A DNA stretch of 64,000 nt from Lathyrus oleraceus (GCF_024323335.1 NC_066581.1:445619816-445683815); one strand, 5' to 3'; shown: positions 10,039 to 22,856, counted from the stretch's first letter. Made by a program: numbers and translations. The notes: generated from the letters alone by a model not told the origin.

Positions 10039-13000
10039 ATGCACATCACCGGATCCTATTGATAACGGTTCTGCTATGGCTCGCTTCGTCTTTAAAAATC
10101 CGATCTTTCAAACTGAAGAAGAGGGTGATGAAGATTGTGAACTCCCTGAAGAACTTGCCAGGCTATTAAAGCAAGAGGAAAGGGTCATTCAACCGCATCA
10201 AGAGTCTACTGAAGTGATTAATCTTGGCACCGAGGACGTCAAGAAAGAAATCAAGATAGGGGCTGCTTTGGAAGATAATGTGAAGAAAGGGCTGATTGAA
10301 TTGCTGCAAGAGTATGTTGACATATTCGCCTGGTCTTATAAGGACATGCCAGGGCTTGACACAGACATTGTAGTACACCGCTTGCCTCTCAAATAAGGTT
10401 GTCCTCCGGTCAAGCAGAAGCTCAGAAGAACAAGACCAGAGATGGTTGTCAAGATAAAGGAAGAAGTGCAAAAGCAGTTGGATGCAGGGTTTCTAGCGGT
10501 TACAAATTATCCGCCATGGGTTGCAAATATTGTTCCAGTACCTAAGAAGGATGGAAAGGTACGGATGTGTGTTTTACTACCGGGATCTAAACAGAGCTAG
10601 CCCTAAGGATGATTTCCCATTACCTCACATTAACGTTTTGGTGGATAACACAGTTCAGTTCTCGATATTCTCCTTCATGGATGGTTTTTCTGGCTATAAT
10701 CAAATCAAGATGGCACCAGAAGACATGGAGAAGACAACATTCATAACCCCATGGGGCACCTTCTGCTGCAAGGTGATGCCGTTTGGTCTGAAAAATGCTG
10801 GAGCAACATATCAACGAGCGATGGTGACTCTTTTCCATGATATGATTCATCATGAAATCGAGGTTTATGTTGACGATATGATTGCCAAATCTCAGACAGA
10901 AGAAGAACATTTGGTGAATTTGCAGAAACTGTTTGAGCGTTTGAGGAAATTTAGGCTGAGGCTTAATCCGAACAAGTGTACTTTCGGGGTGAGATCTGGA
11001 AAACTGCTGGGTTTCATTGTTAGCGGAAAAGGGATGAGGTGGATCCGGCCAAAGTGAAAGCGATACATGAAATGCCTGAGCGAAGAACAGAAAAACAATT
11101 CCGTGGTTTCTTAGGGAGGTTGAACTACATTGCAAGGTTCATCTCTCACCTAACAGCCACGTGTGAGCCAATTTTCAAGTTGCTGAGAAAAGATCAGGTT
11201 ATCAGGTGGAATGATGATTGTCAAAGGGCTTTCGAGAAAATATAAGAGTATTTGCAAAATCCCCCTATCCTCATGCCTCTAGTCCCAGGGAGACCGCTGA
11301 TTATGTATTTGACAGTACTTGACAATTCCATGGGTTGTGTTCTCGGTCAACACGATGAGACGGGTAGGAAAGAGCATGCCATCTACTACCTGAGTAAGAA
11401 ATTCACAGACTGCGAATCGAGATACTCAATGCTTGAAAAGACATGTTGTGCACTTGCATGGGTTGCTAAGCGTTTAAGACAATATATGCTGACTTACACA
11501 ACCTTATTGATCTCCAAGATGGATCCATCCAAATATATATTCGAGAAGCCAGCTCTCACCGGAAGGGTTGCTCGTTGACAAATGGTACTGACAGAGTACG
11601 ACATCCAGTATACATCCCAGAAAGACATCAAGGGGAGTATTCTGTCAGACTATCTTGCTCAACAGCCGGTTGAAGATTATGAGCCGATGAAGTTTGATTT
11701 TCTAGATGAAGACATCATGTTCCTCAAGATGAAAGACTAGGAAGAGCCAGTTGTTGAGGAGGGACCTGATCCAGACGAAAAGTGGACTTTGTTATTTGAT
11801 GGGGCTGTCAATGCCAGAGGAAGTGGAATTGGCGCTGTCATTACTACCCCGAAAGGTGCCCACATGCCTTTCACCGCTCGTTTGACTTTTGAGTGAACCA
11901 ATAATGAAGCTGAGTATGAAGCCTGTATTTTGGGTATTGAGCAAGCCATTGATTTGAGAATCAAGACTTTGGACATCTTCAGAGATTCAGCTCCAGTGAT
12001 CAATCAAGTGAATGGTGATTGGAACACTCTCCAGCCTAATCTGGTCCCCTACAGAGATTACACGAGAAGACTGTTGACTTTCTTCACAACAGTAAAGCTG
12101 TATCATATACCTCATGATGAGAACCAGATGGCAGATGCTCTTGCTACTCTGTCCTCTATGATCAAAGTGACTTGGTGGAACTATGCTCCCAGGATCGATG
12201 TTATGCGCCTTGATAGGGCCGCGTATGTGTTTGCTGCTGAACTGGTAGTTGATGGCAAGCCTTGGTACCACGATATCAAGTGCTTTCTGAAAAATCAAGA
12301 GTACCCTGCAGGGGCATCCAACAATGATAGAAAGACTTTGAGAAGATTGGCAGGCAGTTTCTTCTTGAACAAAGACGATATTCTGTATAAGAGGAACTTC
12401 GACATGGTTTTGCTCAGATGCGTGGATAGACACGAAGAAAACATGTTAATGCAGGAAGTTCATGAAGGCTCCTTCGGTACTCATTCCGGCGGACATGCAA
12501 TGGCTAAGAAATTGTTGAGAGCAGGTTATTACTGGATGACCATGGAGTCTGATTGTTTCAAATATGCGCGAAAGTGTCATAAATGCTAGATTTATGCTGA
12601 TAAGGTACATGTGCCGCCAAATCCTTTGAGTGTGATGTCTTCGCCGTGGCCTTTTGCTATGTGGGCATTGATATGATTGGAAAGATTGAGTTGACCGCCT
12701 CCAATGGGCATCCCTTCATCCTTGTTGCCATTGACTATTTCACCAAGTGGGTCGAAGCAGCGTCATTCGCGAAGGTCACCAGACATGTGGTTGCCCGATT
12801 CATTAAGAAAGAAATCATTTGTCGTTATGGGATTCTCGAAAGAATCATTACTGATAATGGTTCTAATCTCAATAACAAAATGATGAAGGAGTTGTGCCAG
12901 AACTTCAACATTCAGCATCACAATTCTTCCCCTTATCGCCCTAAGATGAACGGCGCTGTTGAGACAGCAAATAAGAACATAAAGAAGATTGTGCAGAAGA

Positions 13001-13511
13001 TGGTCGTCACGTACAGAGATTGGCATGAGATGCTACCCTTCTCCTTGCATGGGTACCGTACTTCAGTACGTACATCGACCAGGGCAACCCCGTATTCCCT
13101 TGCGTATGGTATGGAAGCAGTCCTACCTGGGGAAGTGGAGATTGCTTCTCTAAGAGTCCTGTTGGATGTCAAGTTAGATGAAGCTGAATGGATTCGAACA
13201 AGGTTCAACGAGTTGAGTCTTATCGAAGAGAAGGAATGGCATCCATTTGTCATGGGCAGTTGTATCAGAGTCGGATGAAGAGAGCCTTTGATCAGAAAGT
13301 GCGTCCGCGATGCTTCCAAGTCGGAGATTTGGTGTTGAAAAGGATCCTTCCTCCTCGGACAGATCACAAGGGCAAGTGGACACCTAACTATGATGGACCG
13401 TATATTGTCACCAAGGTTTTTGATGGAGGAGCCTTAATGCATGCAACTATGGATGGTGAAAACTTCACTTCTCCTGTGAACTCAGACGTAGTTAAAAAAT
13501 ACTTCGCATAA
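10039..13511 (+). pseudogene. pol: Tat-1 pol: RT, RNase H, archaeal RNase H, integrase
   Basis: Domains in order: acidic N-terminal linker (10039-10400), RT with YRDLNRASPKDDFPLPHI (about 10580) and YVDDMIAK (10866-10889), degenerate RNase H (11290-11580), archaeal RNase H (LFDGAVNARGSGIG at about 11790 to ENQMADALA at 12120), integrase zinc finger (12450-12600), D,D,E core (GIDMIGKIEL, ITDNGSN, NGAVETANKN; 12664-12980) and a C-terminal part ending at 13511. Breaks: stops at 10394, 11243, 11576, 11738, 11894 and 12587; frameshifts near 10576 (disrupting VDYRDL), 11033, 12663 and 13231. The 12587 stop is CAG to TAG against the intact Ogre-1 copy. Inactive. Confidence 0.9.
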
Positions 13512-15060
13512 AATAGACCCGCTGGACAATAAAAAGAATAGTCCAGGCAAAAAATGGGCATCCCGACGAACCAAGAAAATGAAAAGGTTCGGGCAAAAAT
13601 TAGGGATTAAAAATGAAAAGATTGTACACCCGGTAAGTTGAAAACTTGAAAGGGCAACTTAGGCAAAAATGGGTATCCCGGTGGATTGAAAACCCGAAAA
13701 GGCGATCCAGGCAAAAGTTAGGGATTAAGCAAATGACTGTGTTCTGAGTAGTTCTGAATCTCATCCCATCTCGATAACTGGAAACTTTCGAAAGGTAGGA
13801 AACATTCCAATCACCCTTTTCAGAAAGTCGATCATCTGGAGGATCTTGAAGACGAGCGAGTCATAGCAGGATTGGAACCCGATAGGAATCTATTTCACAT
13901 CGCCATTAGATTAATATCTTTTGTGCGATTACCTCTTTCCAGGGATTGCTTCCTGATGTAAATGCCTATTCAGAGGCCATTCATTCAATAAAATCATGTT
14001 ATTCAGTATATCCCCGTTTTTATTTTCTTTTAACTATTTTGTTTGCAAAAATGACGTTCGAATTTTTTATAAACATTGCATCATGAAACATAAGAGCTTT
14101 ACATGTACATGCTCAATAAACATTAAAAATTGCTGCAAACTTTAAGTGCTTTGGATCGTCTATTCAGAACAGGTACACTCGGGGCATTTCCTTAAGGTCC
14201 CCATTAGATGATCGCGGATGTTTTTCCTCAATAGTTGGAATTTGGTATCTTATCCCTGCAAAGCTGGTTCGAGCGTTGGAATCCTCTATCCCCAGTAGGC
14301 TCTCACTGTTGTACTCCCCTAAGCGGTTGTTTCAGACTATACACTCCCCGATAGAGTTGACAGTGCCAGATTGTATATCCCCAATGGAGTTGATAGTGCC
14401 AGACTGTATCTTCCCAGCAGAAGCAGTTGCTCCTCAGAGTTCAATGCCAGATCGATTATCTCAACGCCAGACCCATGGTCTCTTTCCTTGAAGCAGAATC
14501 TCGGTACCGTATCGGTGTTTGCTTCCCCTGCTGAGTCGTCTCTCTCGCAGATTATGGTTGCCAGAACCACTGTCGCTTTCTTCAACAGCAAGTTTTCAGT
14601 GCCGTTCTCTCCTCAATCAGAGCCTCGGTATTTTGTTATTTTCCAGAACACCGTGTGGCGGATCATTTATCCACAAAGTTCTTTGTGCTGTGAATCTCCA
14701 ACAGCCTTGCCAGGGTCTAGAAGATGGTGGTCATTTCCCCAGCAGAATTCCTTGCCTCGGCTTGGCGTTCTCTCTAATCAAGCATTTCACATCCTTGTAT
14801 GTAGAATCATATTGCATTGCATCCTCGCAAATTGCGTAGCATTTCCATTTTCATGGAGCATTACGCCATTGAAAAATTCAAACATACACATGTAAAGCAT
14901 AAGGCATTCTCGGTATCCCAAGTGATAAGCCAGAAGTTGTGTCCAATACTCAGACTGAAGGTTGTTCATGAATTAATATCCCCAGCATAGGCCGTTGGCC
15001 CACGTGCCGCCTCAATTATCATTTTTCTTATTTCTGCCGATGATGACAGGCACGAAAGTT
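13512..15060 (+). other. Tat-1 3' UTR, proximal part with degenerate repeats
   Basis: Non-coding sequence after integrase. 13540-13735 has repeated AAAAATGGGCATCCCG / AAAATTAGGGATTAA-type units interleaved with GAAAAGGC stretches. 14340-14420 has about 33-bp units around GAGTTGATAGTGCCAGA. Short frames here have no recognisable similarity. Confidence 0.65.
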
Positions 15061-15410
15061 TTCCGGTATTCAGACCGAAGTGGCATTCAGGCCAGGTTTC
15101 CGGTATTCGGACCGAAGTGGCATTCAGGCCAATTTTTCGATGTTCAGGTCGAAGAAGTTTCCGACGTTCAGGTCGATGCAACTTGTGGCATTCAGGCCAG
15201 TTTTCCGGTATTCAAACCGAAGTGGCATTCAGGCCAGGCTTCCGGTATTCAGACTGAAGTGGCATTCAGGCCAATTTTCCGATGTTCAGATCGAAGAAGT
15301 TCCGACGTTCAGGTCGACGCAACTTGTGGCATTCAGCCAAGTTTTTCGGGTATTCAGACCGAAGTGGCATTCAGGCCAGTCTCTCGATGTTCAGACCGAT
15401 ATTAATAACC
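15061..15410 (+). repeat. 142-bp higher-order tandem repeat in 3' UTR
   Basis: About 2.5 copies of a 142-bp unit (starts at 15061, 15203, about 15345). Each unit contains two 37-bp subunits based on TTCCGGTATTCAGACCGAAG and GGCATTCAGGCC plus shorter GATGTTCAGGTCGAAGAAG and GACGTTCAGGTCGA variants. Degenerate members continue to about 15560. Known for this lineage: variable tandem repeats in Ogre/Tat 3' UTRs, some of which have become satellites. Confidence 0.88.
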
Positions 15411-15720
15411 TCATATCTTCTGATGCTTAGATCGAAGTCATTTTTGGTATGCAGACTGGTGAGCGGCATTCAGGCCATGGTTATTTCGGTGTTACCATTT
15501 ATTTTGATATCCAGGTTAACATTCTTTTTCGGTATTCAGACCGACTCTCACCGTACCAGACGGATTCTTCTTTCAAGACCACCTCTTTGCCGATTCTGAC
15601 AGGCATTGTTACTTCACTTCACTTCAGTGTAAATTTTCAGGCTTTTATTGTATTTAATCCCTTGATACCTCAAAAGTGCGAAAGCCGCTGCTATCTTCTT
15701 TTCGGGTTTCGAGTTGATTG

Positions 15721-15732
15721 AATAGGGGCAGC
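15721..15732 (+). promoter_or_regulatory. Tat-1 polypurine tract
   Basis: AATAGGGGCAGC directly before the 3' LTR; primes plus-strand DNA synthesis. The purine run is imperfect. Confidence 0.6.
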
Positions 15733-16191
15733 TGTAATACCCCAAAATTTACCCTTCATTTTTCCTAGAAGCATGGGATTATGTATTACCCCTCATTCAT
15801 GCATTCATTTTTAGGTCACTTAACATTTCATATTGCATTTCGTCATGTCAATCAGAATTAGCTCCAACAAGCTTGAATATCATCCAAGACACTTTGTGGG
15901 TTCTCTCTAGGTGATCAGTCAACACAAGGGAATGACTTGAGTTACTTCCAACATGTTCAAATGGAGTCTATGCATCATTCAAAACGCTAATCTTGAAGGA
16001 GGAAAAGCCTGTTCCTGATTTGTCATGCTCGCTAGGCGAGCAGCGCGGTTCGCCTAGCGAATCTGAACTGTCATGCTCGCTAGGCGAGCAAGTTCTTCGA
16101 TAGGCGAAGCCCACGCGTTTTAAAAAATATAACCGAAAAATCTTGGACTTGGACCTCTCTCATTTGAGCCCACAAAGCCACGAAATCAGGT

Positions 16192-16199
16192 TATAAATT
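16192..16199 (+). promoter_or_regulatory. TATA-like box in Tat-1 3' LTR
   Basis: TATAAATT followed about 30 bases later by GAAACCCTAAGAGC. This region is absent from the 5' LTR because of its deletion. Confidence 0.5.
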
Positions 16200-16913
16200 C
16201 TAGATTACCATCCCCCAAAAGGGAAGAGAAACCCTAAGAGCTAACAGAATTCAGAGCAGCCTTCATAGACACTGAAGAGAAAAATTCACCCGGACATTGA
16301 GACTTTTCACTCTGACTCACACATTTCTCACACAAACCCTGACATTGCTTTGCAAACCCAACGGTGCAATTCAATTTTTTTCGATCTCTTCAATCAGGTT
16401 TGCCCTATCTCCATTACTTTATGCTTTCAATTTGAAATTTCTGAATGTATGAGGCATTATGGGTGAATTCGGGAAAGCGGGTATCATCAGGTTTTGCATG
16501 TGGGTTTAGATGTGCATAAATGTGTAGAATAATGCCTTGAATGTTCAATCATTTCGTTGTCGAGATGGATACCATAGGGTTTGGGGTTCCTGAAATCGGA
16601 CTGTTATCAAAGAATAACCCAGAACCCGCAGGCATTCGCTAGCACCTCGCTAAGAGAGCATGTAGCGAAGGTTCGCTAGCATCTCGCTAGGCGAATAGTA
16701 GCGATGATGACAGTAGCTGCTTTTTGTTGTTTCTATTTGCTTTCTAACCTGTTTTGTGTTTTTGTGTGACATGTTTTCTATTGCATCCGTGCACTGTTTA
16801 CCTGACACTGTGGTTGTTATGTTTCTTTTGTGCAACTCTTGATTGCACCCCATCTTGCCATTCTAACTTGTTTGTTGAGTTTTTATGAGGGCTCATATGA
16901 CTCCGGAAGAGAT

Positions 16914-18008
16914 TGAAGGTGAGAAAAACAAGAAAGGGGGGGTTTGAATTGTTTGAAAAATAAGCGCTTTTCAAAAAGAAAATCACACAAAGATTTTATA
17001 CTGGTTCGCTTATAACACAAAGCTACTCCAGTCCACCCGGCCAAGGTGATTTCGCCTTCAACAAGGACTTAATCCACTAATCTTGAAAGATTACAAACAA
17101 CCCCTAAGAGAGAAGAAAATCTCTTAGTCCTCTCAAGTCTACAGACTACAAAGAGTCACTTGAGGAAATCAAATAAAAATAGATACAAGATATGTAATCT
17201 AGAGTGCTTCTAAGAAAGCAAGTATTACAAAACTTAAGAACAGATTTTTCACTTAATAAGCAAAAGCTTAGTGAAATTCTTTGAGAACAAAGATGATTTT
17301 CTTGAGCGTGAAATAATTCAGTATAGTTTTGGCTAGTTGATTTCTTGCTTGCTGAAAGTTGATTTCTTCTCTATTTATATAGGAGTTGAAATAGTGTTGA
17401 GATAGAGTTGAAGTAGAGTTGAATCTGGTGGATAATGAGATGTAATTACGCCATTCCATAAATAGCTTCTGCAGGAGACTTTTTCTTTTAGAAGTGACTA
17501 CTTACCACAAGTAGTATCTTCTCTCTTGGAAGAGGAGATTAACGTCTCTTTCTAATTGAGGAAATCCATTTGCAGAACTTTAACTTGGCTTAAACGTTAC
17601 TTCATCATGATTAACAAATCTGATTAGAGTCTTCGTGTATCTGGAGAATCTTGCTTCTGATGTTATTTCTTGAAAGTTCAGATGGCGCTGATAACTTCCA
17701 GAGTTTACAGAAAGCATTTGTTCAGAATCAGAACTTCTAGACTTTACTTCATGTTCAGATGCTTCTGATACTTTGCAGTTTTGTCCAGAGTCAGAGCTTC
17801 TTGAAACGAGATTCCACTTAAGATGCTTCTGATACTTGATAATTTGTATCTGATCTTGTTGTGCATCTGATGACATCATCAGATTTGTTTCTTCTTTCTT
17901 TAGAACCCTGCACACTTAGAAACTTTTCGTTAGGGTGCCATTTTTGGTTTCATCCTTTGTTATCATCAAAATCAAGGAATCTGTTGTAGAACAATTTTTG
18001 TTCTTACA
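16914..18008 (-). mobile_element. SIRE-type solo LTR
   Basis: A 1095-bp LTR whose plus-strand ends (TGAAGGTGAGAAAAACAAG and TTTTTGTTCTTACA) equal those of the SIRE LTRs at 22857 and 31749. It is flanked by a perfect 5-bp duplication GAGAT (16909-16913 and 18009-18013). No internal sequence is present, so it arose by LTR-LTR recombination. It is much more diverged from the two SIRE LTRs than they are from each other, so it comes from another copy or subfamily. Orientation is the same as the full SIRE element (minus). Confidence 0.95.
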
Positions 18009-19443
18009 GAGATAGCTTGCTTGGTATTCCACTTTATTTGTGGGATACCATTTGGAGATTTATTCTGATTGCTTTGCTGACTTGTTTTCTTTGATGGTGC
18101 TAGCTTGAGAGATCTCTGGGTTTCTTATTTCTTTAGTTGCTGTTACTTCGGATCTTTATCTGTGTGGTAGATCTCTTGATCCCTTTTACATCTTTCCCGT
18201 ATTTTACCGCTTTCTTAGCTGGAAGACCTCGATAGGAGGCAATGTTTGTGTGTGTTTACTTTTGTGCCCAAAGACCTCCAAGAAGAGGCACCAGTGCTAA
18301 AGACCTCCATGAAGACGCAATTGACGGATAAAAGGGATTAGTAGTCAATCCCCCGTTATTCAGTGTGTCATTCTGTATGCTCGCACTACATGTCGATGCT
18401 TCAGAACAAAAGCCCAAGATCTTTTATCCGATCATTCATTGGAGAGGGTTCCACCTTTCTGAATCCCCACTTTTTGTCATGAGCTCACCCTGTCCAGGGT
18501 TAAGAGCGATGAGGTCTTATCCTCATTACCCTTTTGATCTGCTCATCCTGACGTTCAGTGTCAGTGGTTAAGAGCCCATTTGATTACCTTTCCATGGCTT
18601 GTTTGTCGAGGTTGATATGACCCCTCTTGACTAAAGCCCTACCCATGTATGTTTGAGCCCCCTTGTTGGTGTGTTTACTTTATGCATGTTTGTTTTGTAT
18701 GGTGTGATTGTCTCCCCGTAGGGTTGCTAGGCTTTGTATAGTCTCTCGTTTGCATGTCAATTAAGGTAGCACGGTTCCTTCGTCTAGGACTTCCTTTTTT
18801 GCATGAGCATTCCTAAAACACAAAAAAACTCATTGATTTTTCTTCTACTAAGAACACATTAACTCCTTCTACTACAGGCGAGTAAGTCTCCAAAGGTCGA
18901 GCATCCGGTAGATTGCGTAGTAACGTCGTTCATCTAAAAACCTAAAACACAAACAAATAGGTCAGCCGAACTACGGCTTGCTCTGATTCTCATTCCAGAT
19001 GAGATACGTAGGCATAAGACGTGATGTCTTAGTGAGCACACTCCTCTTTAACCCATAGGTAACCGAGCTACGAAGACTCTGATTCTCATATTCAAATGAG
19101 ATAGGTATGCAGTGGATGCGACATTGCGAGTCATTTTCTTTTGACCCCTCTTTTAGTAAATAATACATTAGATAAACCCACACCCTTTAGACAAGAACAA
19201 CAAGAGTGGATCCCGTAGAGTACTACGGATGCGTAGGGGTGCTAATACCTTCCCTTCGCATAATCGACTCCCGAACCCAAGATTTGGTTGTGAGACCTTG
19301 TCTTTTCCTTTCCTTTTTCCAGGTTTACTTAGAGCGTTTCCTTTCCCTCCTTTGGGATAAATAACGCACGGTGGCGACTCTTCTGTCATTGCTTTTTTCG
19401 CCGGTTGTTTTTTTTTCGCATTCTTTTTTTTCAGGTTGCGACA

Positions 19444-20472
19444 GCTAGCATCTCTTGTATTACTTTGACCTTGGCAAGATCAACCTCAATACCTCTTTCA
19501 CTGACAATAAAGCCCAATAACTTTCCGGAACGGACTCCAAATGTACACTTGTTCGGATTCAGGCGGAGTTTGTACTTCCTCAAATGCTGAAAAAGCTTCA
19601 ACAAGTGCTCTACATGTTCAACTTCCGTTCTCTACTTTGCAATCATATCATCAATATACACCTCAATCTCCTTATGCATCATATCATGAAACAAGGTAGT
19701 CATATCTCGTTGATACGTGGCTCCGGTGTTCTTCAAACCGAAGGGCATCCCTTGATAACAGAATGTTCCCCAAGGTGTGATGAATGTTGTCTTCTCCATA
19801 TCCTCGGGTGCCATTTTAATCTGGTTGTAACCGGAAAATCCATCAATAAATTAGAAAACATTGAATTTATCTGTATTATCTATCAACATATCAATGTGTG
19901 GTAGTGGAAAATCATCTTTCGGACTAGCTTTATTTAAGTCTCGATAGTCCACACACATTCGGACTTTTCCATCTTTCTTAGGCATGGGCACAATATTGGT
20001 CACCCATTGAGGATATGTAGAAGTCACCAGAAACCTCGCATCAATTTGCTTCTGAACTTCTTCTTTAATCTTCACTGCCATATCTGGATGAGCTCTTCTG
20101 AGCTTCTGCTTTAAAGGCACACACTCAAGCTTCAAAGGCAGGAAATGTTGCACGATATTTGTATCTACACCATGCATGTCTTCATATGACCAGGCAAAGA
20201 CGTCGATATATTCTTGTAGCAACTCAATCAACCCCTTCTTCACAGACTCTTCCAGGAGTGCCCTAATCTTCACCTCACGAATACAATCCTCAGACCCCAA
20301 GTTGATTGTTTCCAGATTCTCAAGATGCGGCTGAATGATCTTCTCTTCATGCTCAAGTAGACGGGTAATCTCATCAGGAATATCTTCAACATCGTCTTCT
20401 TCTGCCTCAAACACAGGGAACTCAAAGTTAGGAGATGGTGTTGGATCATTATGTTCAATAGGTTTAATCAAC
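19444..20472 (-). pseudogene. pol: Ogre-1 reverse transcriptase part
   Basis: Starts at the predicted intron acceptor (20472) with an acidic linker, then VFAWSYEDMHG and the RT core with VDYRDLNKASPKDDFPLPHI (about 19895-19955) and YIDDMIAK (about 19635-19660). Stops: TAA after FNVF at about 19850 and TAG after DDMIAK at 19632. Coding similarity continues through NKCTFGVRSGKLLGFIVSE to about 19449, where Tat-1 interrupts it; pol resumes at 4254. 19444-19448 is the right target-site copy (GCTAG). Confidence 0.88.
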
Positions 20473-20743
20473 CTGCATAATGATTTTGGATATAAAAGAG
20501 ATTTCAGATTTCAAACAAGGCAAATCATTATGCAGATGAAAAGATTGATTTTATTCTTTTTTTAGGGTTTTTTAGTGATCACCAATTTCATGCAAAAAAA
20601 CAAAGAGGGAAAAATAATTTGGAAAAAACAAACATTTAACATGTAATTTTTGAATAAATATCATTGTATTAATGGGCCAACAATGTCATCACTTCTCCCT
20701 TTGGCATGGGAGAAGAGTTTTTAAATAAAAGTGAACACATTAC
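20473..20743 (-). other. Putative pro-RT intron of Ogre-1
   Basis: On the minus strand it begins GTAATG at 20743, again overlapping the protease stop (ATG TAA), and ends TTATGCAG at 20473; 271 bp. Its removal joins AT to G and continues ...LIKPIEHND in the RT frame. Confidence 0.65.
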
Positions 20744-22856
20744 ATGGACTTATGGACAACTGTTGGAACACCAACAGCGACCCAATTGTTGCAGATTCCT
20801 CCAGGGATGACAAAGTTGCCAGAATCTTCCTCTGCATCATCTTCCACTATAGCAGCAGCCTCTTGGTCTTCGACTGTATGGATGAAACCTCCACTCTGGA
20901 ACGAGTCACGCTCATTTAAAGTGCCTGAAGAATACCCTATGCCAACCCGGGATTTATTGTCTTCCATCTTAATCATTTGTCCTAAACTAGTAGTTGCACC
21001 ATGCTCAATGGCCAACTTCGCATCATTGTAGGATGCAAATGAAGAAGTTCCTTTCCTTGAAGGCTCAGCAATAGATAAGGCTTGGAATTGAGTCCCAACC
21101 TCATCCTCAACGTCTATATAGGAAAAGGAAGCCAAATGGCTTACCAAGAGAGCCTTCTCTCCCCCTACCACCACCAACTTCTTATTCTTAACGAATTTTA
21201 ACTTCTGGTGTAGGGTGGATGTTACGGCGCCTGCCTCGTGAATCCATGGTCTGCCAAGCAAGCAGCTATATGATGGGTGAATATCCATGACCTGAAAAGT
21301 GATCTGGAAATCATTAGGTCCAATCTTGATTGGGAGCTCAACTTCGCCAATCACAATTTTCCTGGATCCATCAAAAGCTTTGACTACCACTCCACTCTGC
21401 CTCATGGGAGGCCCTTGGTAAGAAAGTTTCGCCATAGTGGATTTTGGCAACACATTTAACGATGATCCTGTGTCTACCAGCACATTAGACAAGGCATCAT
21501 CCTTGCAATTCAAGGAAATGTGTAGAGCCAAATTGTGGTCTTTTCCCTCTTCGGGAAGATCAACATCACAAAAGCTCAGATTGTTACAAGCAGTTATGTT
21601 TGCGACAATGCTATCAAACTGTTCAATAGTGACATCGTGATCTATGTATGCCACGTCCAACACCCTCTTCAAAGTTTCACGATGTGGCTCAAAATTCATC
21701 AGCAAAGATAGGACAAATATCTTTGATGGAGTTTGAAGCAGCTGATCAACAACATTATACTCACTCCTTTTGATGAGCCTCAACATCTTATCACAGTCCT
21801 ATTTCAGATTGCCATACTGGCCAATAGGGACAGGAGCTTTAGGAGATTTATCAACAACAAGTTCCGGACTCAGAGAAGAAGAAGAAGTCCCCACAGGACT
21901 GGAAAAATTATCAGCAACATCAGTTCTTCTCATGTCATCTTGGGGTTTCGGCGGCGCCGAGAAAACACGACCATTGCGGGTCACACCACTGACATCAGAT
22001 ATACTCACAACAGAAGTGGAGGGCAACGACACCTCCTTCCCATCTTCCAACGCAACCGCGTTATATCTGTAGGGAACAACTCTGTCTGAGGAGTACGGGA
22101 CAGGGCCCGCTGGCTTGATAATAAGAGATGGAGAAACCTTCTTCTTGCTGCCATCATATCTGACATCAACAGGTTCTGGTATTCTAAAAATAGGGGATAT
22201 AACATTCACTTCATCCTCATCACGATTCTGAAGTATCTCGATCACACCCTGATCCAGCATCTCTTGGATGTCCTCCATGACTTGGCGACATCCCCTCTCG
22301 TTGACAGTGCACACTCGGCAACTGTCATGGTCATGCTCGTAATGAATGTATCCACATAACAATCTATGCATCTCGACCAACGATTGCCTGATATGACTGA
22401 CATACAGGACTTTATATTTTCTATGGCAACCCTGGACCATATTCACAACAGCTTTCCCATGCTCGGGCAATGGGTTCTTCTTAATATTCTGACCTACATC
22501 CTCGAAAAACAGAATACCACTTATAACAAGGTCTTGAACCTTGGTCTTCAGGGGATAAAAGTTCTCCACATCATGTCAGGGAGGACCGGAATGATAAACA
22601 CAGTGAAGCTCAGGCTTGTACCACCACTGAGGGTTGGTCGGTACAGTGGGTGAGTCACGTGGAGTGATCAACTTTCTATCTATCAACGACAGATAGAGCT
22701 CAACATGGGTCATTGAAATTGGATCGAAAGTGACCCTCTTCCTATCATAGCTAGTGTTGGTATTGGTGTTGTTTCGAGGCTAGTAGGCTTGTTGTTGTTG
22801 ATAATGTTGAGTTTCCCTGAAGGCAGGTGCTATATGAGCCACCTAGTGTTGGTTAC
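20744..22856 (-). pseudogene. Ogre-1 gag C-terminal part and protease
   Basis: Resumes gag after the SIRE insertion: the zinc-knuckle-like region (CVYHSGPP to HDVENFYPLK, ~22540-22600), a linker containing CEHDHDSC-like cysteine/histidine residues (seen here as YEHDHDSCRVC), then the protease with intact LVDTGSSLNVLPK (about 21440-21480) and LLGRPWIHEAGAVTSTLHQK. In-frame stops occur at about 22570 (TGA in PP*HDVEN) and 21796 (TAG). A frame change lies between the insertion site and 22570. The protease ends at the stop that overlaps the splice donor. 22852-22856 is the left target-site copy GTTAC of SIRE. Confidence 0.85.

Larger units (their letters stand above)
4255..19443 (+). mobile_element. 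Tat-1, Ty3/gypsy Tat-lineage retrotransposon
   Basis: A structurally complete but decayed plus-strand element: 5' LTR 4255-5973, PBS, leader, gag, protease, putative intron, RT/RNase H/archaeal RNase H/integrase, a long repeat-bearing 3' UTR, polypurine tract, and 3' LTR 15733-19443 carrying a SIRE solo LTR. It has no ORF1 upstream of gag, unlike Ogre-1. Reading frames contain many stops and frameshifts. Its LTRs share the same ends but differ at scattered sites over their shared parts, so it is clearly older than the SIRE insertion. Confidence 0.9.
15733..19443 (+). mobile_element. Tat-1 3' LTR with solo-LTR insertion
   Basis: Starts TGTAATACCCC (15733) and ends GGTTGCGACA (19443). Without the SIRE solo LTR and one TSD copy (16914-18013) it is about 2611 bp, so it represents the full-length LTR of this family. 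It keeps the TATA-like box at 16192, the palindrome cluster (16027-16091), a second palindrome group (16635-16700) and the GGGATT/AATCCC hairpin (18334-18352). Confidence 0.9.

Noticed and set aside
15061..15410. CRISPR-like array of repeats and spacers
   Set aside because: The 'spacers' are themselves repeat variants within a 142-bp unit in a plant retrotransposon 3' UTR.
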